Shown one piece after another: positions 8,228-17,563 of a stretch of 64,000 bases of DNA; the first letter of the stretch is position 1, and each line of letters begins with the position of its first letter. The notes beneath the pieces are model-generated. The model saw nothing but the letters and a program-made list of their open reading frames with translations, did not search any database and was not told the origin of the DNA. Made by a program: the position numbers and the translations under genes. The DNA comes from Comamonadaceae bacterium (lineage in GTDB: Bacteria; Pseudomonadota; Gammaproteobacteria; Burkholderiales; Burkholderiaceae_C), in contig CANGPN010000003.1 of NCBI GenBank assembly GCA_947456305.1, positions 62,001-126,000 on the forward strand, written 5' to 3'.

Positions 8228-9409
8228 TTACAGCCCGGCCGCTGCACGCAGCGCTTGGGCTTTGTCGGTTCGTTCCCAGGTGAACTCGGGCTCGTCGCGG
8301 CCGAAGTGGCCGTAAGCAGCTGTTTTTTCATAAATGGGACGCAACAAATCGAGCATTTGAATGATGCCTTTAGGACGCAGGTCAAAGTGCTCATTCACCA
8401 AAGCAGCGATTTTCTCGTCGCTGATGACACCAGTACCGTGAGTGTTGACCGTAACGTTCATCGGCTTGGCCACACCGATGGCGTAAGCCACTTGCACCTG
8501 GCACTGGGTGGCCAGTCCGGCGGCCACCACGTTTTTCGCCACATAGCGGGCAGCGTAGGCGGCTGAGCGGTCTACTTTGCTCGGGTCTTTGCCGCTGAAT
8601 GCGCCGCCGCCGTGGGGGCAGGCGCCGCCGTAGGTGTCGACAATGATTTTGCGACCGGTTAAGCCGCAATCACCTTGCGGGCCGCCGACCACGAATCGTC
8701 CGGTCGGGTTGATCAGGTAACGCGTGTCTTTCAGCCATTCTTTGGGTAACACGGGTTTGATGATTTCTTCGATCACAGCCTCAATGAAAGAGGCTTTCAT
8801 CTTGGTTGGTGTTTCGCTTTGGTCAGGGCTGTGCTGTGAAGACAGGACCACGGTGTCAATGCTGTGCGGCTTGCCATCGACATAGCGCATGGTCACTTGG
8901 CTTTTGGCGTCAGGACGCAAAAACGGCATGCGGCCATCGCGGCGCAATTGCGCCTGGCGTTCGACCAAGCGGTGCGCATAGTAAATAGGCGCAGGCATCA
9001 GGTCAGGGGTTTCGTTGACCGCGTAACCAAACATCAGACCCTGGTCACCGGCGCCGGTGTTCAAGTGGTCGTCTGACGCATGGTTCACGCCTTGGGCGAT
9101 GTCGTTGGATTGCTTGTCATAACAAACCATGACAGCACATCCTTTGTAGTCGATGCCGTACTCGGTGTTGTCGTAGCCTATGCGTTGAATCGTGTCGCGT
9201 GCAACTTGTATGTAATCCACATGCGCGTTGGTGGTGATTTCACCTGCCAACACCACCAAACCGGTGTTGGTAAGCGTCTCAGCGGCAACGCGGCTGCGCG
9301 GGTCTTGTTTGAAAATGGCATCCAAGATGGCGTCTGAAATCTGGTCAGCGACTTTGTCGGGGTGACCTTCAGAGACTGATTCGGATGTGAAAAGATAATC
9401 GTTCGCCAT
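8228..9409 (-). CDS. metK: S-adenosylmethionine synthase
   Basis: A 393-residue cytosolic enzyme making SAM from methionine and ATP. The start region [24 protein letters not shown] sequence carries the methionine/ATP-binding [17 protein letters not shown] (catalytic loop), [14 protein letters not shown] and [19 protein letters not shown] (phosphate-binding P-loop-like) are all intact. Length matches the family. The start is the ATG with AGGAG at good spacing; an upstream in-frame codon lies within the structured leader and is rejected. Expression is probably controlled through that leader. Confidence 0.97.
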   Translation of the reverse strand: MANDYLFTSESVSEGHPDKVADQISDAILDAIFKQDPRSRVAAETLTNTGLVVLAGEITTNAHVDYIQVARDTIQRIGYDNTEYGIDYKGCAVMVCYDKQSNDIAQGVNHASDDHLNTGAGDQGLMFGYAVNETPDLMPAPIYYAHRLVERQAQLRRDGRMPFLRPDAKSQVTMRYVDGKPHSIDTVVLSSQHSPDQSETPTKMKASFIEAVIEEIIKPVLPKEWLKDTRYLINPTGRFVVGGPQGDCGLTGRKIIVDTYGGACPHGGGAFSGKDPSKVDRSAAYAARYVAKNVVAAGLATQCQVQVAYAIGVAKPMNVTVNTHGTGVISDEKIAALVNEHFDLRPKGIIQMLDLLRPIYEKTAAYGHFGRDEPEFTWERTDKAQALRAAAGL

Positions 9410-9433
9410 GAAAAACTCCTGTTGTTGGTTGAC

Positions 9434-9498
9434 GCGTTGCCATACCAAAAGAGCCTGGCGAACGCTTTAGCAGAAGGCTGGTAAACAGCCGACTCTTT
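9434..9498 (-). promoter_or_regulatory. structured metK leader with possible H-type pseudoknot (candidate riboswitch)
   Basis: Read on the minus strand: AAAGAGTC (9498-9491) can pair with GGCTCTTT (9455-9448). Between them lies a hairpin GGCTG-TTTAC-CAGCC (9490-9476). GCGTTCGCC (9465-9457), inside that loop, can pair with GGCAACGC (9441-9434) downstream, with one bulge. The two long pairings cross, giving an H-type pseudoknot that ends about 25 bases before the metK ATG. SAM-II riboswitches share this topology, but I cannot confirm their conserved core. Confidence 0.4.
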
Positions 9499-9574
9499 CG
9501 AGTGTGTCGCCCTGCAAGTTGCTTCATTAACTCAGCGACAATAGCTATTCTAAACAAGTATTGACAAGAAACTT

Positions 9575-10405
9575 ATGGCAATTTTGATGCGCTGGCTGTC
9601 CGGCTTGCCTTTGCATTGGGTGCAGCGTATCGGCTATGCATTGGGCTGGCTGACCTGGTGGGCGTCTGCGCGTTACCGTTTGCAATTCAGGCAACATTCA
9701 CAGCAGGCGGGTTACAGCCACGCGCAGGTGAGAGCCGCCATCGGTGCTGCCGGCACCCAGGCGCTGGAAGCTTTTCGAGTATGGTTCGACGGTGACATGC
9801 CGGTGCAATGGGACGGTAAAGAACATATTGAATCGGCGTTTACTGCTGGTAAGGGTATCGTTTTTTTGACTCCGCATTTGGGTTGTTTTGAAATTACCGC
9901 GCCTTCGCAGGCCCAAACTTTCGGCCCCCGCTTCGGCCCCATGACGGTGTTGTACCGACCTGCGCGCCAGGCTTGGTTGAAAGCACTGTTGCTCAATGCC
10001 AGAGACAAGCCTTATTTAAAAGCTGTGCCTACCAATATGGACGGTGTGCGTCAGATGTTGAAGGCATTGCGACGCGGCGAAGCGGTAGGTCTGTTACCCG
10101 ACCAGGTGCCGCCAGAGGGTATGGGCATATGGTCGACCATGTGGGGCAGGCCTGCTTACACCATGACGCTGGCCGCCAGGCTGGCTATGCAAACCGGCGC
10201 GGTGATCATTCTGGCCTGGGGTGAGCGGTTAGCGCGCGGGGAAGGCTATTGCATACACGTGCAGCCTATGCAACAAGCGCTGGCCGGTGAGGTTGACGCT
10301 TTGGTGCTGCAAATCAACCAAGCCATGGAGGAATTGATCAGGCAATGTCCAGAGCAATACCTTTGGGGTTACGCCCGTTTCAAACAACCGCGACTAGAGG
10401 TCTGA
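9575..10405 (+). CDS. lpxL: lipid A biosynthesis acyltransferase (LpxL/HtrB family), first copy
   Basis: A 276-residue inner-membrane acyltransferase of the LpxL/LpxM family, which adds secondary acyl chains to Kdo-lipid A or its precursor. An N-terminal hydrophobic anchor (residues 8-30) is followed by the catalytic HX4(D/E) motif as H101-LGCF-E106, the substrate-binding LYRPAR segment and GLLPDQVPPEG. The last residues EQYLWGYARFKQP match the family's end. It is transcribed divergently from metK. The second copy follows at once, and the two presumably acylate different positions or use different chains. Confidence 0.88.
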   Translation: MAILMRWLSGLPLHWVQRIGYALGWLTWWASARYRLQFRQHSQQAGYSHAQVRAAIGAAGTQALEAFRVWFDGDMPVQWDGKEHIESAFTAGKGIVFLTPHLGCFEITAPSQAQTFGPRFGPMTVLYRPARQAWLKALLLNARDKPYLKAVPTNMDGVRQMLKALRRGEAVGLLPDQVPPEGMGIWSTMWGRPAYTMTLAARLAMQTGAVIILAWGERLARGEGYCIHVQPMQQALAGEVDALVLQINQAMEELIRQCPEQYLWGYARFKQPRLEV

Positions 10406-10407
10406 TT

Positions 10408-11274
10408 GTGTTCAACCCTGTGACCCGTTGCATGCAAGTGCTGTCCGTTTTGCCGTTGGGCGTGTTGCGCTGGCTGGGTTGGTTATCCGGTCATGTGTTT
10501 TACCGGGTGTCGGCGCGCAGGCGCAATGTAGTGCTAACCAATTTACGCTTGTGTTTCAAAGAACTCAATGAACGCGAATTGCGTCATATGGCCAAAACGC
10601 ATTTCGTGCTTCTCGGTCAATCCCTGTGGGACAGGGCCTGGTTGTGGCATGCACCGGTTCATGTATTACAAAAGCGCATTCGCTTTACCGGCGACTTCTC
10701 GGTCTTTGACGATAGGTCGCCATTGATTGTGTTGGCGCCGCATTTTGTCGGCCTGGACGCAGGCGGCGTCGCCATGACCTTGCTTAAGCAAATTCCCATG
10801 GCTTGCGTGTATGTGCCCTTGCGTAACAAATACATCGAAGATTGGATGATGCAAGGCCGTAACCGCTCAGGGCGGGTGCGCTCGGTGGCACGCAACGAAG
10901 GTGCTAAACCCTTGTTGCACATACTGAGTGAGGGTATGCGTTTGCATTTCTCGCCTGACATGGACTTCGGCATACAAGCTGCGGTGTGGTCGGATTTTTT
11001 CGGCGTGGCTGCTGCTACCACCAATTCTTTACCGCGTTTGGTGAAGCTATCACAGGCGCGAATTTGCACTTTGGTTACCCGGCTGACGCCTGATGGCTAC
11101 AGCATAGATCTCGGACCGCTTTGGCAAGACTACCCGCAAGCCGATTTGCAAGCGGCTACACAAGCCATGAACAATGAGATTGAAGCCTGGGTTTTGAAGT
11201 CACCGGCCCAGTATTACTGGGTGCACAAAAGATTCAAGACGCGTCCACCGGGTCAGCCTGAGTTGTACCGCTAG
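10408..11274 (+). CDS. lpxL: lipid A biosynthesis acyltransferase (LpxL/HtrB family), second copy
   Basis: A 288-residue homologue of the preceding gene. The catalytic motif is H112-FVGL-D117 (APHFVGLD), followed by VYVPLRNKYIEDWM, LHFSPDMDFG and the terminal SPAQYYWVHKRFKTRP typical of the family. I start it at the GTG just after the upstream stop because AGAGG precedes it; a start 63 bases earlier would overlap the first gene. It overlaps the convergent methyltransferase by 41 bases. Tandem copies are common in Burkholderiales. Confidence 0.87.
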   Translation: MFNPVTRCMQVLSVLPLGVLRWLGWLSGHVFYRVSARRRNVVLTNLRLCFKELNERELRHMAKTHFVLLGQSLWDRAWLWHAPVHVLQKRIRFTGDFSVFDDRSPLIVLAPHFVGLDAGGVAMTLLKQIPMACVYVPLRNKYIEDWMMQGRNRSGRVRSVARNEGAKPLLHILSEGMRLHFSPDMDFGIQAAVWSDFFGVAAATTNSLPRLVKLSQARICTLVTRLTPDGYSIDLGPLWQDYPQADLQAATQAMNNEIEAWVLKSPAQYYWVHKRFKTRPPGQPELYR

Positions 11275-11881
11275 CAGCCGCAACCTGGGGAAAATGGTCC
11301 AGCGCCAAGGCTTTGATTTCTTCTGCCGTGCGCGGGCTTTTGCTGGCTAAGGCCCACAGGTCAAATGCATGCGGGCGGCGTATGGATGCCACAGCAGCAA
11401 ACCCGCAAGCCTTGAGGGTCGCTACCAATACTTTGCGGGTGAAACCGCAGTGGTGAGCCATGTGCATATCGCCTTTGGCCAGGGCTTTTTGCAAACCATA
11501 AACCATGTCCAGCGGTGTGACAGGGCCGGCCGGCGAGTGATAGGCTATTTCCATCAATTTGTCGTCCGCAATCAACCCGGCTATGGTTTGCAGATCCATG
11601 CAAGTGAGCACCATAAAGCCTTCGGGCGTGAGCACTCTGACAAACTCTTTCAGTGCAGCGGGTACTTCGTGCGGGTGCAAATGCTCCAGGTTGTGGCTGG
11701 AAAAAATGGCATCCACGCTGTTGCTGCCGACACCATGCATATGGGTGATGCTGTTGAGCACATCCGGCTTGGCGCGCCGGTCCTTGTCCAAGCGGATTTC
11801 CTGCCATTGCGGGTGATCGAAAGCGCGGGTGGTGGCGTTTTTGCGTTTGTGACCGCAACCGACATGCAGAAAAGTAGCCAT
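11234..11881 (-). CDS. class I SAM-dependent methyltransferase
   Basis: A 215-residue protein with a compact Methyltransf_11-like fold. Motif I is unusually short (FLHVGCGHKRKN at residues 4-15). The acidic motif LDKDRRAKPDV and FSSHNLEHLHPHEVPAAL with VLTPEGFMVLTCMDL (motifs IV-V) follow. The substrate is unknown. Similar enzymes sit in polysaccharide or lipid gene sets, which fits its place beside lipid A genes, but that is context only. The 3' end overlaps lpxL on the other strand. The ATG immediately before the motif I strand was chosen. Confidence 0.75.
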   Translation of the reverse strand: MATFLHVGCGHKRKNATTRAFDHPQWQEIRLDKDRRAKPDVLNSITHMHGVGSNSVDAIFSSHNLEHLHPHEVPAALKEFVRVLTPEGFMVLTCMDLQTIAGLIADDKLMEIAYHSPAGPVTPLDMVYGLQKALAKGDMHMAHHCGFTRKVLVATLKACGFAAVASIRRPHAFDLWALASKSPRTAEEIKALALDHFPQVAAASGTTQADPVDAS

Positions 11882-11964
11882 GATTCGACAAAAAGGCACT
11901 AGGCCTCATCCATAAACATGGTGTGTTGTAAGCCCCAGCGGCAAAATAACGGAACAAAACTCTG

Positions 11965-12873
11965 TTATCTGCGGATCCAGTTGCCGATAAAGCCGCTTAC
12001 CAATGCCGGTTGTTCATGGACCAGCCAGTGGGAGCCGTCAGCAATCCGGTGCAGTTCCAACTCAGGCACATAGTCTTGCAGTCCATTGATCAAGCCAGGC
12101 GGTAAAGCGATGTCTTGCATGCCCCAGAGTACCAGCGTGGGCACAGAGATACGCAGCATCTCCAACGGTAAATGGATATCAGACGCGGCAGGATCGCCCT
12201 CGCGCGGCGGACGCAGCGGCGAAGCCCGGTAGTAATTCAATGCGCCGGTGATGCCTTGTTGCCAGACATCGCGGTATTGCTGGCGCACAGCCTCTGTCAG
12301 CCAGGCATGCGGTCCATCTACCGCGCCCATGTTGGTGAAAAACGCCCACAAGCGCCGGTAATCGTTTTCAGCCAGTAGCGTTTCTGCGTCCGGGCGAATC
12401 AAAAAATTCATGTAATCACTGGCGGCTTGTTGCACCGGGTCGTGTTTCAAGTCGCGCAAAAAAGTGCCCGGGTGCGGTGAATTGATGATCACCAAGCCGT
12501 GCATCAATGCCGGGTGTTGGTTGGCGACGTTCCATGCCACGGCACCGCCCCAGTCGTGCGCCACCAGCGCGGCCAGAGGTGAATTCGCTGAAAAGTGGTG
12601 TTTCAAAGCGGCTATGTCTTTCACCAACTCTTTGGCGCGGTAAGCCTTGACATCTGTCGGTGACGAAGAGCCCGCATAGCCGCGCATATTCGGCGCGACG
12701 CAAAGGTAACCGCCGTTCTCGGTTTGGCTGAAATGCAGCAGCAATTCATCCCAGACAAAGGCAGCTTCGGGAAAACCGTGCAAAAACAGCATCACCGGTT
12801 GACCGGTTTGACCAGCCATGCGGCAATCCAGCGTGATGCCGTGGGGCAGTGCGATGTGTTCAGTGCGGATCAT
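11965..12873 (-). CDS. alpha/beta hydrolase, epoxide hydrolase-like
   Basis: A 302-residue alpha/beta hydrolase. FLHGFPE (residues 30-36) provides the HGXP oxyanion motif. The nucleophile elbow is AHDWGG with Asp near 107, which points to epoxide hydrolase or haloalkane dehalogenase chemistry rather than serine esterases. LVLWGMQD supplies the acid and DGSHWLVHEQP the catalytic histidine near the end. The HGXP motif favours epoxide hydrolase. The start ATG overlaps the engB stop (ATGA) and is preceded by GGAGG, so the two are translationally coupled. Confidence 0.83.
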   Translation of the reverse strand: MIRTEHIALPHGITLDCRMAGQTGQPVMLFLHGFPEAAFVWDELLLHFSQTENGGYLCVAPNMRGYAGSSSPTDVKAYRAKELVKDIAALKHHFSANSPLAALVAHDWGGAVAWNVANQHPALMHGLVIINSPHPGTFLRDLKHDPVQQAASDYMNFLIRPDAETLLAENDYRRLWAFFTNMGAVDGPHAWLTEAVRQQYRDVWQQGITGALNYYRASPLRPPREGDPAASDIHLPLEMLRISVPTLVLWGMQDIALPPGLINGLQDYVPELELHRIADGSHWLVHEQPALVSGFIGNWIRR

Positions 12874-13544
12874 GCGGCCTCCACGGGCGGGTGCGTCCAT
12901 TCCCACAGTTTCAAACTGACATCGTCTACGCCTTGCTTTTTCAGCGAAGAAAACAAATGCGCTTCGCCGCCACCGGATTGCAATTTGGCGATAGACAAAG
13001 CTTTAGCGGCTTCGCTGCGGTTGAGCTTGTCGGCTTTGGTCAGCAGCATCAAAAATTTCAGGCCTTCTTCGACTTTGGGGCGAATCACTTCCAGCAGGAT
13101 TTCGTCAAGCTCCGTCACACCCAGTCGAGGGTCGCACATCAGCACCACGCCTTTGAGGTTCTCGCGGGTCATCAGGTAATTGGCCATGACACGTTGCCAG
13201 CGGATCTTGTCGGACTTGGGAACCGCTGCATAACCGTAGCCGGGCAAGTCGGCCAGCACGGTGTCGGTTTGGTTTTGCCGCCCGAGCGCAAACAAATTGA
13301 TGTGCTGGGTGCGCCCCGGTGTTTTGGAGGCGTAGGCCAATTGGCGCTGCTGCGTCAACACATTGATGCAAGTGGACTTACCGGCATTGGAGCGGCCGAC
13401 AAATGCGATTTCAGGCTGGTCGTAGGCGGGTAAGTGGTGCAATTGCGCGGCAGTGGTTAAAAACCTGGCGGTATGCAGCCAGCCAACAGCTTGTTTGACA
13501 CGCTCAGCCCGCTGGGGGTCAACTTCAATAGGGGGGTGGGCCAT
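12870..13544 (-). CDS. engB: ribosome biogenesis GTP-binding protein EngB (YsxC/YihA)
   Basis: A 224-residue GTPase of the TrmE-Era-EngA-EngB family needed for large ribosomal subunit assembly. G1 is GRSNAGKS (50-57), G2 lies in SKTPGRTQ, G3 is DLPGYGYA, G4 is TKADKLN, and G5 is near the C-terminus. The N-terminal extension and length are normal for betaproteobacteria. It is divergent from the cytochrome c4 gene, a neighbour pair commonly seen in this group. Confidence 0.95.
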   Translation of the reverse strand: MAHPPIEVDPQRAERVKQAVGWLHTARFLTTAAQLHHLPAYDQPEIAFVGRSNAGKSTCINVLTQQRQLAYASKTPGRTQHINLFALGRQNQTDTVLADLPGYGYAAVPKSDKIRWQRVMANYLMTRENLKGVVLMCDPRLGVTELDEILLEVIRPKVEEGLKFLMLLTKADKLNRSEAAKALSIAKLQSGGGEAHLFSSLKKQGVDDVSLKLWEWTHPPVEAA

Positions 13545-13625
13545 GGTGTTTCTTTGCGTGCAACCCGGGGCGGGTGCGGATGTGCATTGTAGAATCCCCG
13601 ATTGACTTATTCATACCCGACTGCC

Positions 13626-14255
13626 ATGACTTTATTCGTCCGTATGTTGTTGTCCGTCAGCCTGACGGGCATTTTTTTGCAAGTGCATGCCGAAGATCAT
13701 GCCCCTGCTATCCCCAAAGTGGATCCGGCCAAAGGCGCTGCTATTTTTAACGGCGTTTGTACTACCTGCCACGGCGCTGAAGGCAACTCAGCCATCACCG
13801 TCAACCCTAAACTGGCACAGCAACACCCCGAATACATCGCCAAGCAACTGGCTGAGTTCAAATCCGGCAAGCGTGCCAATCCGGTGATGATGGGTTTTGC
13901 ATCCGCACTCAGTGAAGACGATATGCGCAATGTCGGCGCCTATTTGGGCGGCACCAAGGCCAAACCCGGTTTCGCCAAAGACAAAGAACTCGCAGCCCTC
14001 GGTGAAAAAATTTACCGTGGCGGTATTGCAGACAGACAAATCCCAGCTTGTGCCGGATGCCACAGCCCCAATGGCGCTGGCATTCCAGCGCAATACCCGC
14101 GCTTGAGCGGCCAGCACGCTGACTACACCGCGTCTCAATTAACCCAATTCCGCGACGGTATTCGTAAAAACAGCTTACAAATGGGCCAGGTTGCTGCAAA
14201 ATTGAATGACCGCGAAATCAAGGCTTTGGCTGACTACATCGCCGGTTTGAACTGA
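13626..14255 (+). CDS. cytochrome c4
   Basis: A 209-residue periplasmic dihaem cytochrome with signal peptide (cleavage after QVHA, about residue 22). Haem sites are C45-TTC-H49 and C142-AGC-H146, each domain ending in a conserved DEIKALADYIAGL-like helix. Cytochrome c4 carries electrons from bc1 or other donors to terminal oxidases. The ATG at 13626 is chosen because the upstream TTG would lengthen the signal peptide without benefit. It needs haem attachment, which the ccm operon later in the window can provide. Confidence 0.92.
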   Translation: MTLFVRMLLSVSLTGIFLQVHAEDHAPAIPKVDPAKGAAIFNGVCTTCHGAEGNSAITVNPKLAQQHPEYIAKQLAEFKSGKRANPVMMGFASALSEDDMRNVGAYLGGTKAKPGFAKDKELAALGEKIYRGGIADRQIPACAGCHSPNGAGIPAQYPRLSGQHADYTASQLTQFRDGIRKNSLQMGQVAAKLNDREIKALADYIAGLN

Positions 14256-14278
14256 TCTCGCTTCACTTCTCACCAAAC

Positions 14279-14308
14279 AAGGCTGACCGTGTGTCAGCCT
14301 TTTTTATT
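14279..14308 (+). terminator. rho-independent terminator after cytochrome c4
   Basis: AAGGCTGAC (14279-14287) pairs with GTCAGCCTT (14293-14301) around CGTGT, followed by a T run. It ends only 17 bases before the msrP ATG. Confidence 0.85.
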
Positions 14309-14324
14309 TTTCAGGAACAACACC

Positions 14325-15305
14325 ATGTTGATACGACAAGACCAAGGTTTCGACCACAGCATTGCCAGTGAGATCACGCCTGCACATGTGTACGCACAGC
14401 GCCGCACTTTCCTGCAGCAGATGGCAGCTGCCGGCATGCTCGCAGGCAGCGCGGCTGCCTGGGCCCAAGCGACACCCAGACCCGGCAAATTAAGCCCTTT
14501 GAACAGCCGTGTCTCCACCTTGCCCGGTGCGCAGGCGACGGACGCTGTCACGCCTTACAAAAACGCCAGCACCTACAACAATTTTTATGAGTTCGGCACC
14601 GACAAGTCCTACCCGGCGCAAGCGGCCCACACCTTGAAAACGCAGCCTTGGACGGTGGAGATTGAGGGCCTAGTGAAAAAACCCGGCAAGCTCAATCTGG
14701 AAGATTTACTCAAACTCAGCCCCATGGAAGAGCGCATCTACCGCATGCGATGTGTCGAAGGCTGGTCCATGGTGATTCCCTGGGTCGGTTATTCGCTGGC
14801 TGAACTGATTAAAAAGGTCGAGCCATTGGGCAATGCCAAGTATGTGGAGTTCGTCACCTTGGCCGATCCCAAAACCATGCCTTATGTCGGTTCGCGCGTA
14901 CTCAGTTGGCCGTATGTGGAAGGTTTGCGCATGGACGAAGCCATGCATCCGCTGACCTTGCTGAGCTTTGGCATGTACGGCGAAGTCTTGCCCAACCAGA
15001 ACGGAGCACCGGTGCGTTTGACTGTGCCTTGGAAATACGGTTTCAAGAGCGGCAAAAGCATTGTGAAAATCCGCTTTACTGAAAGCCAACCGGCGACCGC
15101 CTGGAACAAAGCGGCGGCGCATGAATACGGTTTTTATTCCAATGTTAATCCGAATGTGGACCACCCGCGCTGGAGCCAGGCCAGCGAGCGGCGCATAGGC
15201 GACGGTGGTTTGCTCGCAAAGAAAGTCAAGACATTGATGTTCAATGGCTACGAGGCGCAAGTGGGGCAGTTGTATGCCGGCATGGACTTGACGAAAAATT
15301 TCTGA
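14325..15305 (+). CDS. msrP: periplasmic methionine sulfoxide reductase catalytic subunit MsrP (YedY), molybdoenzyme
   Basis: A 326-residue Tat-exported molybdopterin enzyme that reduces protein methionine sulfoxide in the periplasm. The twin-arginine RRTFLQQ motif is at residues 26-32, followed by a hydrophobic [14 protein letters not shown] stretch. The molybdenum-ligating cysteine is C143 in [15 protein letters not shown]. The C-terminal half has [19 protein letters not shown], as in YedY. Length is close to the E. coli protein. I use the ATG at 14325, since an earlier frame start lies in the terminator. It is followed by msrQ, its haem partner. Confidence 0.95.
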   Translation: MLIRQDQGFDHSIASEITPAHVYAQRRTFLQQMAAAGMLAGSAAAWAQATPRPGKLSPLNSRVSTLPGAQATDAVTPYKNASTYNNFYEFGTDKSYPAQAAHTLKTQPWTVEIEGLVKKPGKLNLEDLLKLSPMEERIYRMRCVEGWSMVIPWVGYSLAELIKKVEPLGNAKYVEFVTLADPKTMPYVGSRVLSWPYVEGLRMDEAMHPLTLLSFGMYGEVLPNQNGAPVRLTVPWKYGFKSGKSIVKIRFTESQPATAWNKAAAHEYGFYSNVNPNVDHPRWSQASERRIGDGGLLAKKVKTLMFNGYEAQVGQLYAGMDLTKNF

Positions 15306-15352
15306 ATGCATATTGACTTCACTAAGACTGAAAACAAATCCACTCCACTGCT

Positions 15353-15991
15353 GTGAACACCATGACCTTGCGTCCGCTGTTACTGTCTCCAAATGCCAAG
15401 TGGATATTGAATCTGGTCATGGCTCTGCCCTTGGCGTGGCTGGTGTGGGCAGTTTTCAATGATGCACTCGGGGCCAATCCTGCTGAGGCATTGAGCCGTT
15501 CCACCGGCGACTGGACGCTTCGTTTTCTGGTTCTGGTGCTGGCTGTGACCCCGTTGCGTCTCATTACCCGTACGCCCGAGTTGATCCGTTTTCGCCGCAG
15601 CATTGGTTTGGCTGCATTTTTCTACGGCTGTTTGCATTTGCTGTGCTACGCCTGGTTTGACCAAAACCTGGATATGGCTGATATCGCCAAAGACCTAGTG
15701 AAACGACCTTTCATTTGGCTGGGCATGCTGTGTTTTGTGTTGATGTTGCCGCTGGCCTTGACCTCGAGCAATGCAGCCATACGTTGGTTGGGCGGTAAAC
15801 GCTGGTTACAACTTCACAAACTGGTTTATGCCTTGCCGCTGTTTGCATTGCTGCATTTTTATTGGATGCGCGCCGGCAAAAACAATTTTGCCGAGGTGTG
15901 GGTTTATGCTTTTATTTTTGGTGTTTTGCTGGGTTACCGAGTGTGGCGTTTGATCAGATCCAGACGTTTAGAAAAACAAAATCATCTCTAA
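15353..15991 (+). CDS. msrQ: haem-binding membrane subunit MsrQ (YedZ)
   Basis: A 212-residue ferric-reductase-like membrane protein with about six hydrophobic helices. Histidines able to bind haem b occur in YGCLHLLCY and WLQLHKLVYALPLFALLHFYW. It passes quinol electrons to MsrP. Either the GTG at 15353 or the ATG three codons on may be the start. It ends 41 bases before the restriction-modification genes. Confidence 0.93.
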   Translation: MNTMTLRPLLLSPNAKWILNLVMALPLAWLVWAVFNDALGANPAEALSRSTGDWTLRFLVLVLAVTPLRLITRTPELIRFRRSIGLAAFFYGCLHLLCYAWFDQNLDMADIAKDLVKRPFIWLGMLCFVLMLPLALTSSNAAIRWLGGKRWLQLHKLVYALPLFALLHFYWMRAGKNNFAEVWVYAFIFGVLLGYRVWRLIRSRRLEKQNHL

Positions 15992-16032
15992 ATACTGTAT
16001 ATTCATACAGATATTTTGACGGAACTTGAAAC

Positions 16033-16992
16033 ATGTCATTCCATTCAATCGAAATTTGTGCCGGAGCAGGCGGGCAAGCTTTAGGTCTTGAAAATGCAGG
16101 GTTTGAACATGATTGCTTGGTGGAAATTGACAAGCCTGCCTGCCAAACGCTGATGTTGAACCGTCCATCGTGGACGGTGGTCGAAGGTGACTTACGTCAT
16201 TTCAATGCCGACAAATGGCGCGGCCTCGAACTGTTTGCCGGTGGTGTGCCTTGCCCGCCTTTTTCAAAGGCCGGCAAGCAATTGGGTAATGAAGATGACA
16301 GAGATCTTTTTCCCGAAGCATTGCGCTTAATCGCAGAGTGCAAGCCGCAGGCGGTCATGCTGGAAAACGTCAGGGGATTGCTGGATGCAGTGTTCGATGA
16401 ATACAGAGCCAAGCTGATCAGCGATTTAAAAAAATTGGGATACATCACTGAATGGCGATTGCTGAACGCTAGCGATTTTGGTGTGCCTCAATTGCGCCCT
16501 AGAGTCATCATCGTGGCGCTCAAAAGTTCTGCATCTCGGTTTTTCAATTGGCCGGTTTCTTCAATCGAACCCGCGCCTACGGTCGGCAATGCCTTGTTTG
16601 ATTTAATGGCATCCAATGGTTGGAAGGGCGCATCCAGATGGCGTGAACAAGCGTGCGATATTGCCCCTACGCTGGTGGGCGGAAGCAAAAAACACGGCGG
16701 ACCAGATTTAGGTCCAACCCGTGCCAAGAAGGCTTGGGCAACATTGGGTGTTGATGGAAAAGGAATTGCCGACGATGTTCCTTTGCCTGGATTCATTGGC
16801 ATGCCTCGACTGACTGTTCGCATGGCAGCACGCATTCAAGGTTTTCCAGATGACTGGCAATTCAGCGGAAAAAAGACTTCTGCTTATCGGCAAATCGGTA
16901 ATGCGTTTCCTCCGCCCGTCGCTTGCGCTGTAGGAACTCGCATCAAAATGGCTTTGAATGAAGCCGCCAAACCTAAACTCAAAATCGCCTAA
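16033..16992 (+). CDS. DNA (cytosine-5)-methyltransferase of a type II restriction-modification system
   Basis: A 319-residue C5-cytosine methyltransferase. Motif I is EICAGAGGQALGLE (8-20), the catalytic motif IV GGVPCPPFSKAG has nucleophile C74, motif VI is MLENVRG (E111), motif VIII is QLRPRVIIVA, a target-recognition stretch of about 100 residues follows, and motif X is RQIGNAFPPPVACAVG. All essential motifs are present, so it should be active; the target sequence cannot be read. The HNH nuclease gene overlaps its 3' end by 35 bases. The pair interrupts an otherwise housekeeping neighbourhood and seems less GC-rich. Confidence 0.93.
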   Translation: MSFHSIEICAGAGGQALGLENAGFEHDCLVEIDKPACQTLMLNRPSWTVVEGDLRHFNADKWRGLELFAGGVPCPPFSKAGKQLGNEDDRDLFPEALRLIAECKPQAVMLENVRGLLDAVFDEYRAKLISDLKKLGYITEWRLLNASDFGVPQLRPRVIIVALKSSASRFFNWPVSSIEPAPTVGNALFDLMASNGWKGASRWREQACDIAPTLVGGSKKHGGPDLGPTRAKKAWATLGVDGKGIADDVPLPGFIGMPRLTVRMAARIQGFPDDWQFSGKKTSAYRQIGNAFPPPVACAVGTRIKMALNEAAKPKLKIA

Positions 16993-17563
16993 AGACTCAA
17001 AGCCTTTACCAAGCAGCGCCAAAGCGCGTTTGCGCACCCACTTTCTTGCGAATCTCGGTAAGGTGATGGACAGCGATGAATTAAGACGGGTTGCCAATAA
17101 TCAATCTGAATGGGCTCGCCGTGTACGCGAGTTGCGGAACGAAGAGGGCTACCAAATCCTTACGCATCACGACCGAAGTGAACTTAAGCCGGGTCAATAT
17201 CTGCTTGAGACCCACAAGCCCCTGCCTGCTTTTGCAAGACAAATATCAAAAGAGACACGTGCATTTGTTCTTGATCGAAATGGCTTTACTTGTCAGATGT
17301 GTGGTGCAGTCGCCGGTGAAGAGCATCCCTATGACGCAACACGAAAAACACGATTGCATTTGGGACATATCATCGATAAGAGCATGGGCGGCAATGATGA
17401 ACCTGCAAATTTGAGAGCCATTTGTTCAGTGTGTAATGAAGGCGCATCCAATGTCACATTGACGCGACCTGATTTACAGAAATTATTGGTTCAAGTAAGA
17501 CGTGCAACCGCACAGGATCAACGTGAAGTTTTGCGATGGCTGCAGAAAAAATTCCCTGTTTAA
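16958..17563 (+). CDS. HNH endonuclease, probable restriction partner of the cytosine methyltransferase
   Basis: A 201-residue protein with an HNH/ββα-metal fold in its C-terminal half: C112-QM-C115, then LHLGHIIDKSMGG (H134, H137) and NLRAICSVCNEG (C156, C159), so a structural zinc is likely held by the four cysteines. The N-terminal half is charged and may read the DNA target. Overlap with the methyltransferase gene suggests it is the cognate restriction enzyme. A later ATG (17066) is possible, but would lose the coupling. The terminus lies 4 bases from the convergent lysA end. Confidence 0.82.
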   Translation: MKPPNLNSKSPKDSKPLPSSAKARLRTHFLANLGKVMDSDELRRVANNQSEWARRVRELRNEEGYQILTHHDRSELKPGQYLLETHKPLPAFARQISKETRAFVLDRNGFTCQMCGAVAGEEHPYDATRKTRLHLGHIIDKSMGGNDEPANLRAICSVCNEGASNVTLTRPDLQKLLVQVRRATAQDQREVLRWLQKKFPV

